Shown in pieces: positions 1-5,600 of a DNA stretch of 7,898 nt. The DNA comes from Anaerolineales bacterium (GTDB taxonomy: Bacteria; Chloroflexota; Anaerolineae; 4572-78; NAK82). Position 1 is the first letter of the stretch, and every line of letters begins with the position of its first letter. The DNA lies in assembly GCA_024643945.1 (NCBI GenBank), contig JAHELX010000272.1:1-7898 (forward strand). Reading direction: 5' to 3'. Made by a program: the position numbers and the translations under genes. A model generated the notes under the pieces. It ran no database searches. It saw only the letters and a program-made list of their open reading frames with translations, and was not told where the DNA came from.

Positions 1-531
1 ATCTAAATCTGTTCCATCCGTATGCAGGCTGTAGCCATCCACCATCAGCATCTCCCGCGCGCCAAACAACCCACCCCCAGTCTGGCTCTCATCGCGAAAT
101 GGCTGCCAGACCTGATACAGTATCGTGGGAAGCTGGCGATACGATTGGAGCAGGTTGCGCGCGATGGTTAAGATGGCTTCTTCGTGACTGGTGCCGATAA
201 TGAGCTCGTGCTGTGCCCGGTCTCTGAAGCGGACCGTTCCTCGCCGGGCAGATAAGTCTTCACCCATCAGCCTGTCCCGGCCCGTCTCTAACCATAAGTC
301 GGCTGGTTGTACCAGGGGCAGAACTACCTCTTGGCCGCCGACGGCATGCATTGCCCGGTGGATAATCGCCTCAATTCTACGTCTGACTTGCATGCCTAGA
401 GGCAGGAAGCTATAACTCCCCGGGGCCAAGAGGCGGATGAAACCACCTCGCAAGAGGAGCTGATAGCCAGGCAGCCCTGCCTCGGTTGGGGCTTCACGCA
501 AGGTCTGTACGAAGAGCTGTGACATTCGCAT
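1..531 (-). CDS. Prolyl-tRNA synthetase-like protein (class II aaRS core), N-terminal part, truncated by window edge
   Basis: The 177 visible residues match the start of bacterial-type ProS. They open MRMSQLFVQTLREAP, run through LLRGGFIRLLAPGSYSFLPLG (about 26-46), then GGQEVVLPLVQPADLW (65-80), GTSHEEAI (113-120), SYRQLP (130-135) and a motif 2 core FRDE (145-148). ProS charges tRNA-Pro with proline in the cytoplasm. The ATG at 531 is supported by AGGGAG at 539-544 with 7-nt spacing. The next Met is two codons in. The protein departs from family consensus as I recall it: GPTHEE is GTSHEE, the stretch after FRDE lacks the usual RPR (here SQTGG), and the usual R-REF-MKD is AREMLMVD (159-166). 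It could be a divergent true ProS or a repurposed paralog, so no symbol is given. The C-terminal catalytic motif 3 and anticodon-binding domain lie outside the window. The gene is transcribed divergently from the gntR gene. Confidence 0.85.
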   Translation of the reverse strand, partial: MRMSQLFVQTLREAPTEAGLPGYQLLLRGGFIRLLAPGSYSFLPLGMQVRRRIEAIIHRAMHAVGGQEVVLPLVQPADLWLETGRDRLMGEDLSARRGTVRFRDRAQHELIIGTSHEEAILTIARNLLQSYRQLPTILYQVWQPFRDESQTGGGLFGAREMLMVDGYSLHTDGTDLD

Positions 532-634
532 AGGTGATCTCCCTGGTGCTTTTGTGTATGATATGAGATTTTTATAGTGACACAGAGCGGTCAATTTGTC
601 AATCGGCCATTGAAGAGGGCGGCAATTCTCATTT

Positions 635-769
635 GGGTGCATTCAATTTCGGTTGTAGGGGCACTCCTTGCGGGTGCCCAGGGCAGGCGCACCCGTAGGT
701 CCCCTTTCCCCTGTGCAGGGGACCGTGGGTGGGGAAGGCCTGCCCTTACCAACCAATTTGAATACACCC
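635..769. mobile_element. MITE-like non-autonomous element with terminal inverted repeats and 9-bp target duplication
   Basis: The left end (635-663, starting GGGTGCATTCAATTTCGG) and the reverse complement of the right end (741-769, starting GGGTGTATTCAAATTGG) match at 23 of 29 positions without gaps. The element is flanked exactly by the perfect direct repeat TTCTCATTT at 626-634 and 770-778, the expected footprint of transposase insertion. The 135-bp interior has no gene and is highly folded. GGGCAC (659-664) pairs with GTGCCC (674-679), GGGCAGGC (681-688) with GCCTGCCC (738-745), and nested inside that GGTCCCC (698-704) with GGGGACC (718-724). No transposase is present, so it would need one acting in trans from a related insertion sequence. 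I cannot name the family. It sits between two divergent genes and leaves the gntR promoter intact. Confidence 0.85.
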
Positions 770-793
770 TTCTCATTTTGAAGCCAGTGTCTT

Positions 794-820
794 GCAGGAC
801 AAGCTAACAGCTTGTCCTGC
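794..820. repeat. Perfect 12-bp inverted repeat (hairpin) with 3-nt loop
   Basis: GCAGGACAAGCT (794-805) and AGCTTGTCCTGC (809-820) are perfectly complementary around AAC. There is no T-tract on either side, so it is not a classic terminator. It lies 16 bp beyond the right target duplication of the MITE-like element and 22 bp before the gntR -35. It may be a palindromic intergenic repeat or a protein-binding site. Confidence 0.75.
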
Positions 821-842
821 TTATGGAGGCTGCTAATAATAG

Positions 843-872
843 TTGACGCGACCATGTCAATTATGATACAAT
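843..872 (+). promoter_or_regulatory. Sigma-70-type promoter of the gntR gene
   Basis: TTGACG (843-848), an 18-bp spacer and TACAAT (867-872) give a good match to the housekeeping consensus. Transcription should begin near 879, leaving a leader of about 64 nt before the ATG at 943. The 5-bp inverted repeat TTGAC/GTCAA (843-847/856-860) overlaps the -35. The sequence CAATACTTG (869-877) overlaps the -10 and start, a plausible position for autorepression. Confidence 0.65.
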
Positions 873-942
873 ACTTGAGGGTGGCGAAACGGGTGATTAT
901 TTTTCGCTCAAAATTGAGGCGTTGCGGCCAAGGAAGGTTGCG

Positions 943-1572
943 ATGGCACTGACCAATGCAGATATTGCCTACCGCATAATCAAGGAGAAGATTATCACCG
1001 TTGAGATGCCACCTGGCTCTCTCATTCAAGAGAGCCTGTTGATGCAGGAACTCACCCTCGGCCGGACGCCGATCCGGGAGGCGCTCAAGCAGCTTGAAGC
1101 TGAAAAGCTGGTTGTCTTCGTGCCCCGCCGAGGGATGTTCGTCTCCGACGTCCAAATTACAGACTTACAACAAATCTACGAAGTACGGATGGCCATAGAA
1201 AGACTTGGCGCCCGCCTGGCTGCCGAGCGAGCCACAACGGAAGAGATCGTCGAAATGGAAGGCTGTTGTGGACAGATGGTTAACCCGGATCACGTGGAAA
1301 CTCAGGAACTCATCCTGATTGACCGCAATTTTCATCGTCTGCTGGCCCAGGCCACCCATAATAAATTTCTGATGAGTGAGATCGAGCAGTTTTACAACCT
1401 ATCTCTCCGCCTGTGGCATCTGTCCCTGAATAAAGTAGTGCCTACAGACCTGGACACAAGCCGGCACTTTGCCATTCTGCAAGCTATCGAAGATCGAGAT
1501 AGCGCTCGTGCCGAAGAATTGATGGGCGAGCACATTCAGCATTTTCACCGAACAGTCCGCGCAGTGCTTTGA
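943..1572 (+). CDS. GntR family transcriptional regulator, FadR subfamily (FCD domain)
   Basis: This 209-residue cytoplasmic DNA-binding regulator has the two-domain FadR/VanR layout. An N-terminal winged helix-turn-helix spans about 5-70, with the hallmark GRTPIREALKQLEAE (40-54) and wing PRRGMFV (61-67). An all-helical FCD effector domain follows, about 75-205. The FCD metal/ligand set is visible as D127 and H131 in LIDRNFHRLL, H175 in SRHFAI and H197 in GEHIQHF, so a metal-dependent carboxylate effector is likely from family knowledge. The ATG at 943 is chosen because AGGAAGG (931-937) precedes it by 5 nt and the homology starts there. A TTG 21 bp upstream has no such site. FCD regulators usually repress catabolic genes and respond to an organic or amino acid. 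The divergent methyltransferase/cyclodeaminase-like pair is the nearest plausible target, but it lies about 3.7 kb away across two unrelated-looking genes. The gene converges on fprA with a 40-bp gap and no clear terminator. Confidence 0.9.
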   Translation: MALTNADIAYRIIKEKIITVEMPPGSLIQESLLMQELTLGRTPIREALKQLEAEKLVVFVPRRGMFVSDVQITDLQQIYEVRMAIERLGARLAAERATTEEIVEMEGCCGQMVNPDHVETQELILIDRNFHRLLAQATHNKFLMSEIEQFYNLSLRLWHLSLNKVVPTDLDTSRHFAILQAIEDRDSARAEELMGEHIQHFHRTVRAVL

Positions 1573-1612
1573 TGCAGTGACCACTTCGTGCCGAGTCCAA
1601 TGCCTGATGGGC

Positions 1613-3013
1613 CTAGCGCATCAGTGCGGCCAACATCTCCTCCACACCGGTGAATTTGACCCGAGGGCGTCCTGCTTCCCGCCCCCTGGCAACTTCCAGT
1701 TCATTCAGGCGCAGCCAATCCACATAGGAAAAATAATTCGGCTGACGTTCACGAATGAGTTTTTCGGCGGCGGCGGCTTCAGGCTCTGCCGGGCTGAGAA
1801 TCAGACCTTTATCCAGGTCTGCTAACATGCAGCTCACTGTCTCAGCCGCATCAGGCTTGTTGGTCCCTATGACGCCCGTCGGTCCGCGTTTGATCCACCC
1901 GGCGGTATATTCACCTATCACGGGTTCCTGGGTGTCGGGATGGATTACCCGTCCTTTCTTGTTCAAGATGACCCCCCAGCTTTCGTTGCAAGGTACGCCT
2001 GGGAGTGGCACACCTCGATAACCCACCGAGCGGAATACCATGTCGACAGGCAATTCTTCAAATTGATCCGTGTGTTTGGGGCGCAGCGTGCCAGCTTCGG
2101 TCCGGTAGAGCACGTTTCTTACCAGGCGCATCGCTGTCACTTGCCCTGTTTCATCTCCGCTGAGTTCAACCGGCGAGACCAGGAAACGCATGATCAGCTT
2201 ACGCAATTTCCCGCTGGGTTTTCGCAATGCATAGTCTCGCAGAATTTCAACTTTTCTTGTTGTGGTCTGATCTGAGCTACGTTCGAGCGCGGCTCGGCTC
2301 AGCTTATCCAGTTCAACCTCCTGTGGCAAAGTTATGACATCGAGATCACTCAGAGTACCTAATTCTTTGATTTCGGGATTGGTAAAAGCTGCCTGGGCCG
2401 GTCCGCGTCGCCCCAGCAAATAAACCTCTTTGACTCGGCTTTGGCTCAAAGCTTCCAGGGCATAATCAGCGATGTCAGTCTTCGCCAATTCATCCACCGT
2501 GCGACACAGAATACGGGCTACGTCCACCGCTACATTGCCCACGCCCACCACTGCCACCCGTTCCTGTGAGAGATCGAAGTGGTAATCGCGGAAATAGGGA
2601 TGACCGTTGTACCAGGCCACGAATTTGGTTGCCGAATGGCTACCCTGCAAATCCTCACCGGGGATGCCCATATGCCTATCAGTTTGGGCGCCGGTGGTAT
2701 AGCAAATCTGGTGATAATGCTCTCGCAAGTCTGACAAGGTTATGTGGCTGCCAAAATTCACATTGCCATAAAAGCGAAGGTTGGGGTGGGCGGCGGTTCT
2801 GTCGAAGACCTTGGTGACCGATTTGATCTTTTGATGGTCAGGGGCGACGCCATAACGTACCAGACCATAAGGGGTCGGCAAGCGATCAAATATGTCTATT
2901 TCTACGACCAGGTCCTCTTGCCGGATCAAGTAGTCGGCGGTGTAGAACCCGGTTGGGCCGGCGCCAATAATAGCTACTCGTAGCGGGTGTGCTTCAGTGC
3001 CTACTTCAGTCAT
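1613..3013 (-). CDS. fprA: Ferredoxin/adrenodoxin-type NADP+ reductase, FprA family
   Basis: This 466-residue flavoprotein moves electrons between NADPH and a ferredoxin (EC 1.18.1.2 type). The FAD-binding Rossmann motif GAGPTG is at 17-22, followed by the family signature PTPYGLVRYGVAPDH (46-60). A second Rossmann fold for NADPH reads GVGNVAVDVAR (157-167), and LGRRGPAQAAF (200-210) carries the paired arginines expected to hold the NADP 2'-phosphate. GWIKRGPTGVIGTNK (372-386) is the FAD-contacting C-terminal motif. The tail (DWLR...GRPRVKF) also fits, and the length is typical of FprA. There is no iron-sulfur domain, so it is not a GltD-type fusion. The ATG at 3013 has AGGAG (3020-3024) 6 nt upstream. 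It lies 112 bp downstream of the CBS gene on the same strand and may be co-transcribed or use its own weak promoter. No ferredoxin partner is in the window. Confidence 0.92.
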   Translation of the reverse strand: MTEVGTEAHPLRVAIIGAGPTGFYTADYLIRQEDLVVEIDIFDRLPTPYGLVRYGVAPDHQKIKSVTKVFDRTAAHPNLRFYGNVNFGSHITLSDLREHYHQICYTTGAQTDRHMGIPGEDLQGSHSATKFVAWYNGHPYFRDYHFDLSQERVAVVGVGNVAVDVARILCRTVDELAKTDIADYALEALSQSRVKEVYLLGRRGPAQAAFTNPEIKELGTLSDLDVITLPQEVELDKLSRAALERSSDQTTTRKVEILRDYALRKPSGKLRKLIMRFLVSPVELSGDETGQVTAMRLVRNVLYRTEAGTLRPKHTDQFEELPVDMVFRSVGYRGVPLPGVPCNESWGVILNKKGRVIHPDTQEPVIGEYTAGWIKRGPTGVIGTNKPDAAETVSCMLADLDKGLILSPAEPEAAAAEKLIRERQPNYFSYVDWLRLNELEVARGREAGRPRVKFTGVEEMLAALMR

Positions 3014-3066
3014 TAGATTCTCCTTTGAACCTTGAAGCCCCCTTGTACATCTCGGGATAGCTTTTG

Positions 3067-3095
3067 GTAGAAACTGGAGAATGCGATGATGTCAA
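3067..3095 (-). promoter_or_regulatory. Possible weak promoter of fprA
   Basis: On the minus strand a perfect -35 hexamer TTGACA (3090-3095) lies in the 112-bp gap between the CBS gene and fprA. The hexamer 17 bp downstream (TTCTAC, 3067-3072) is a poor -10. It would need an activator, or may be a chance match. Confidence 0.25.
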
Positions 3096-3125
3096 AATTC
3101 ACCGATGTGTAAATTTCTCACAAAC

Positions 3126-3560
3126 TCAGTCGTCATCTGCTATTATCTGAGTTTGCAATGTGTCAACTTCGCCCTGATATTTATCACGCTGGGCCTCCAT
3201 CACGTCTCGGATGGAAATAATACCCACCAGTTTCCCTTTATCTATAATCGGCAAATGCCGAAATCGCTTCTCGGTCATCGTGTGCGCGACTGATGTTAAC
3301 TCATCTTGTGGCACGCCAGTGATGACGTCTTTTGTCATCACTTTGCTCACGGCTTGTGAGAACACATCTTCTCGCTTGGCTGCCACGCGAATAATGTCGC
3401 GCTCAGAGATAATGCCTGCCAGCTCGTCTGCTTCATTCACGACGACCAGCACACCGATGTCGTGTTTGGCCAACAAGATGACAGCATCCTTCACCGATTG
3501 TTCGGGGCGAATCGTAATTACGTTCGTGCCCTTGGTGGCTAAGATGCTCTTGACCTTCAT
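3126..3560 (-). CDS. Small protein of two CBS domains
   Basis: This 144-residue protein is made almost entirely of a CBS pair (Bateman module). CBS1 spans about 1-60, with the usual end GIISERDIIR (49-58). CBS2 spans about 72-122, with RFRHLPIID (99-107) and GIISIRDVM (113-121), followed by a short charged helix. Such stand-alone pairs bind adenine nucleotides or related ligands and sense energy or redox state; the ligand cannot be told here. The ATG at 3560 is chosen because AAGGAG (3569-3574) lies 8 nt upstream and CBS homology starts at once with MKVKSIL. The frame stays open upstream to 3758, but that extension lacks CBS character, runs through a terminator-like hairpin and overlaps the methyltransferase gene. 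Being upstream of fprA on the same strand, it may share its transcript. Confidence 0.88.
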   Translation of the reverse strand: MKVKSILATKGTNVITIRPEQSVKDAVILLAKHDIGVLVVVNEADELAGIISERDIIRVAAKREDVFSQAVSKVMTKDVITGVPQDELTSVAHTMTEKRFRHLPIIDKGKLVGIISIRDVMEAQRDKYQGEVDTLQTQIIADDD

Positions 3561-3680
3561 TTTGCCATCTCCTTCATCCTCAATCTCTGAGTGTGCGGTT
3601 GAAAGGAACGCAACTGCTGAGCCTCCCGCAGGTTTAGCCGCTTTATAGCTGAAATCGTCAGCTTGTTCGAGCTTTGAGAC

Positions 3681-3705
3681 GCAAAACCCCGTGGGGGGGC
3701 TTTGC
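3681..3705 (-). terminator. Terminator-like hairpin after the methyltransferase gene
   Basis: Read on the minus strand, GCAAAGCCCC (3705-3696) pairs with GGGGTTTTGC (3690-3681) over 10 positions with one G-U pair and a 5-nt loop CCCAC. It begins 25 nt past the methyltransferase stop codon. The T-run is inside the stem rather than after it, so termination may be partial. It probably separates the methyltransferase transcript from the CBS/fprA genes. Confidence 0.55.
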
Positions 3706-3729
3706 TCTGGGAGGCTTGGTCGTGCCGAC

Positions 3730-5286
3730 TCATTGGAAATCATGCGGTTCGCGAGCAATCTCTGCCTTGCGGCGGGTCATATAATCGGTCAGTGCCTCCT
3801 CGACTGCGGGATCGAGGGGGGGAGGCTGGTACTCGGCGAGCATCTGTTTGACCTTCTTGTTGGCGCGCGCGTAGCTGTCCTCGGCACCGGCGCGCTCCCA
3901 TTGCTCAGCCGCGTCATAGTCGAAAAGCTCTGCCCGGTAAAAGGCATCGCGGAAGTGGCGCATGGTGTGAGCCGTGCCTAAGTAGTGACCGCCAGGAGCC
4001 ACCTCGGCCATCGCATCGAAAGCCAGGGCTTCATCCGAAAGGTCCAAACCCTTGGCCCAGGTATGGAGCATGCCAAGAACTTCACAATCCAGCACGAATT
4101 TCTCATAGCCAGCCACCAAGCCGCTCTCCAGCCACCCGGCCGCATGGAGAACGAAATTCGTCCGGGCCATAATCGTAGGCAGCATCACCATTAGTGACTC
4201 GTAGCCCGCCTGCGCGTCGGGGACTTTCGCGCTGGAGAACATGCCGCCGCCCCGGAAGGGCAAACCGTAACGCCGGGCAAACTGGGCACTGACATACAGA
4301 CCGATCTGGCTTTCGGGCGACCCGAAAACGGGCGAGCCGCTCTGAAGGTCGACGTTGGTCAGGAACGAGCCATAGACCACCGGTGTCCCAGGTTCGATCA
4401 TCTGCGTCAAAGCGATCCCGGCCAGCGCCTCAGCATTCTGCTGAGCCAGGGTGCCAGCGATGCTGGCCGGCCCCATCGCCCCGGCCAGGATGAAGGGCGT
4501 GATAATCACCGCCTGGCGGGCGCGGGCGTAAACTTTGAGCGCGCCCAGCATCCGGTCGTCGAAGCGACGGGGACTGCTGACGTTGATCAAGGAAATCAAT
4601 GCGGATTGGGGGCCAGTGTCTCCCTGGGAGACGCGGATGGCCTCCGTTCCGAAGAGAATCTCGGCCAGCGCTACACTATCGGCGGCGTTGGCTGCCGATG
4701 TGACTGAGCCCATAAAGGCCTTGTCGCTATATTTAATGTGGCTGAAGACCATGTCCAGATGGCGGGTCGCCACTGGCTCATCAGTTGGCTCTACAATAGT
4801 ACCGCCTGAGTGATGGATGTAGGGGCTGAGATAGGCGAGTTTGACGAAGTCCTGAAAGTCCGCCAGCGTAGCCTGACGACGGCCTCGATCCAGATCCAGC
4901 ACAAAGGGGGGACCATAGACCGGCGCGAACACGATCTGGTCCCCGCCAATCACGAGATTGTGCTCCGGGTTACGGGCCAACTGGGTGAATCGGCCTGGCG
5001 CCAGCGCGACATATTCTTCGATCAGTGCTGGGTCGAAGTGGACCGTATCGCCGCGCACGTCGGCACCGTGAGACTTGAGTATAGCACGGATTTCATCATC
5101 GTAGAAGTCAATGCCGAGCTCGGTCAAGATATGCATCGAGGCCAGGTGCAGGCGCTCCAGTCCCCCCTTGTCGAGTAACTCGTAAATCGGCAGGTTATAG
5201 GTGATGGGCCTCATCTTGGGTGCTGCAAGGCCAGCGGCCCTTCGGGCGCGCCGGCCACGGCGTCGTTCTCGTTCACTGCTGGTCAT
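3730..5286 (-). CDS. Trimethylamine methyltransferase (MttB/COG5598) family protein, non-pyrrolysine type
   Basis: This 518-residue protein belongs to the MttB superfamily, corrinoid-protein-dependent methyltransferases that demethylate methylated amines or betaines (for example the glycine betaine enzyme MtgB). Supporting stretches are LERLHLASMHILTELGIDF (43-61), RHLDMVFSHIKYSDKAFMG (175-193), NAEALAGIALTQMIEPGTPV (284-303), the glycine-rich FRGGGMFSSAKVPDAQAGYE (344-363), and LGTAHTMRHFRDAFYRAELFDY (436-457). No in-frame stop interrupts the frame, so pyrrolysine is not needed. The length is usual for the family. The ATG at 5286 is secured by AGGAGG (5292-5297) 5 nt upstream, so the Arg-rich N-terminal tail (residues 6-16) belongs to the protein. 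As I recall, such basic tails are common in this branch. No MttC-like corrinoid protein or RamA-like activator is nearby. It is divergent from the ornithine cyclodeaminase-like gene and probably shares its regulation. The substrate is unknown. Confidence 0.9.
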   Translation of the reverse strand: MTSSERERRRGRRARRAAGLAAPKMRPITYNLPIYELLDKGGLERLHLASMHILTELGIDFYDDEIRAILKSHGADVRGDTVHFDPALIEEYVALAPGRFTQLARNPEHNLVIGGDQIVFAPVYGPPFVLDLDRGRRQATLADFQDFVKLAYLSPYIHHSGGTIVEPTDEPVATRHLDMVFSHIKYSDKAFMGSVTSAANAADSVALAEILFGTEAIRVSQGDTGPQSALISLINVSSPRRFDDRMLGALKVYARARQAVIITPFILAGAMGPASIAGTLAQQNAEALAGIALTQMIEPGTPVVYGSFLTNVDLQSGSPVFGSPESQIGLYVSAQFARRYGLPFRGGGMFSSAKVPDAQAGYESLMVMLPTIMARTNFVLHAAGWLESGLVAGYEKFVLDCEVLGMLHTWAKGLDLSDEALAFDAMAEVAPGGHYLGTAHTMRHFRDAFYRAELFDYDAAEQWERAGAEDSYARANKKVKQMLAEYQPPPLDPAVEEALTDYMTRRKAEIAREPHDFQ

Positions 5287-5366
5287 AGATGCCTCCTGGT
5301 GTAACCATTAGGCTTAATATAGCCCCTTTAGGGTGTGATACGTCTTATTTTGGCCCACAAGATATC

Positions 5367-5383
5367 ATTGGTATGCCAATACC
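5367..5383. promoter_or_regulatory. Candidate GntR-type operator palindrome
   Basis: Two inverted repeats overlap here: ATTGGTATGCCAAT (5367-5380; 12 of 14 positions symmetric) and GGTATGCCAATACC (5370-5383; outer 5 bp perfect). The first is close to TTGGTATACCAA-type operators known for some GntR/FCD regulators such as UxuR. It lies about 30-45 bp downstream of the predicted methyltransferase start site, where a bound repressor would block elongation. CAATACCTG at its right end resembles CAATACTTG at the gntR promoter (869-877). Confidence 0.45.
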
Positions 5384-5419
5384 TGGATCAGGCAAGATGT
5401 TATAGACTGCGAGTTCAGT

Positions 5420-5449
5420 AGTGTACCACCAACGGGATAGGAGAGTCAA
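5420..5449 (-). promoter_or_regulatory. Sigma-70-type promoter of the methyltransferase gene
   Basis: On the minus strand, TTGACT (5449-5444), an 18-bp spacer and TACACT (5425-5420) form a good promoter. Transcription would start near 5412, giving a leader of about 125 nt that contains the palindrome at 5367-5383. The -35 faces that of the opposite promoter about 90 bp away. Confidence 0.6.
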
Positions 5450-5539
5450 GACCTAATCGCGTTGCTTCCTCAGAATACCTGCGTTTTCCAAATCATGAGG
5501 GATCCCCCGAGGCAACCTGGGTCTGTTGAAACCAGGAAT

Positions 5540-5567
5540 TTGACGCCTCATACATTTGCGATACACT
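5540..5567 (+). promoter_or_regulatory. Sigma-70-type promoter of the ornithine cyclodeaminase-like gene
   Basis: TTGACG (5540-5545), a 16-bp spacer and TACACT (5562-5567) precede the gene, with a short leader of about 25 nt to the ATG at 5601. The -10 is identical to that of the divergent methyltransferase promoter. The 5-bp inverted repeat CCTGG/CCAGG (5516-5520/5532-5536) lies just upstream of the -35. Confidence 0.6.
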
Positions 5568-5600
5568 GTTAGTTAATCGTAAGAGTTCAGGAGGTGCTCG

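Larger units (their letters stand above)
532..942. other. Intergenic region between ProS-like gene and gntR
   Basis: This is 411 bp with no convincing gene. The open frames here run through the transposon-like element at 635-769 and lack ribosome binding sites. From left to right it holds a short AT-rich leader for the ProS-like gene, the MITE-like element with its 9-bp duplications, a 12-bp perfect inverted repeat, and the gntR promoter and leader. On the minus strand a TTGACC lies near 591-596, but the nearest TATAAA is only 12 bp downstream, so I do not call a promoter for the ProS-like gene. Confidence 0.7.

Noticed and set aside
532..625. T-box leader for the ProS-like gene
   Set aside because: The leader before the MITE is only about 95 bp, with no TGGNACCGCG-type T-box sequence or antiterminator hairpin.
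577..807. 76-residue plus-strand open frame spanning the MITE
   Set aside because: It is translated transposon-end and hairpin sequence with no SD and low-complexity product, so it is not a gene.
922..942. TTG start for the GntR regulator
   Set aside because: There is no SD at the right distance, and the extra residues MRPRKVA precede the family homology. The ATG at 943 has AGGAAGG 5 nt upstream.
643..1155. 170-residue minus-strand open frame
   Set aside because: It runs antisense through the gntR coding region and across the MITE hairpins, has no SD or recognisable domain, and is explained by the real gntR frame.
3211..3648. 145-residue plus-strand open frame antisense to the CBS gene
   Set aside because: It is a mirror of the CBS coding strand with no SD and no domain of its own.
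3620..3716. Known riboswitch class (c-di-GMP, cobalamin, SAM)
   Set aside because: GCAAAGCC superficially recalls a c-di-GMP-I core, but the other conserved blocks and tetraloop receptor are missing. No cobalamin-box or S-box core is visible.
3561..3758. Upstream extension of the CBS-domain frame to 3758
   Set aside because: The extension lacks CBS homology, runs through the terminator-like hairpin and overlaps the methyltransferase 3' end, while the ATG at 3560 has a good SD.
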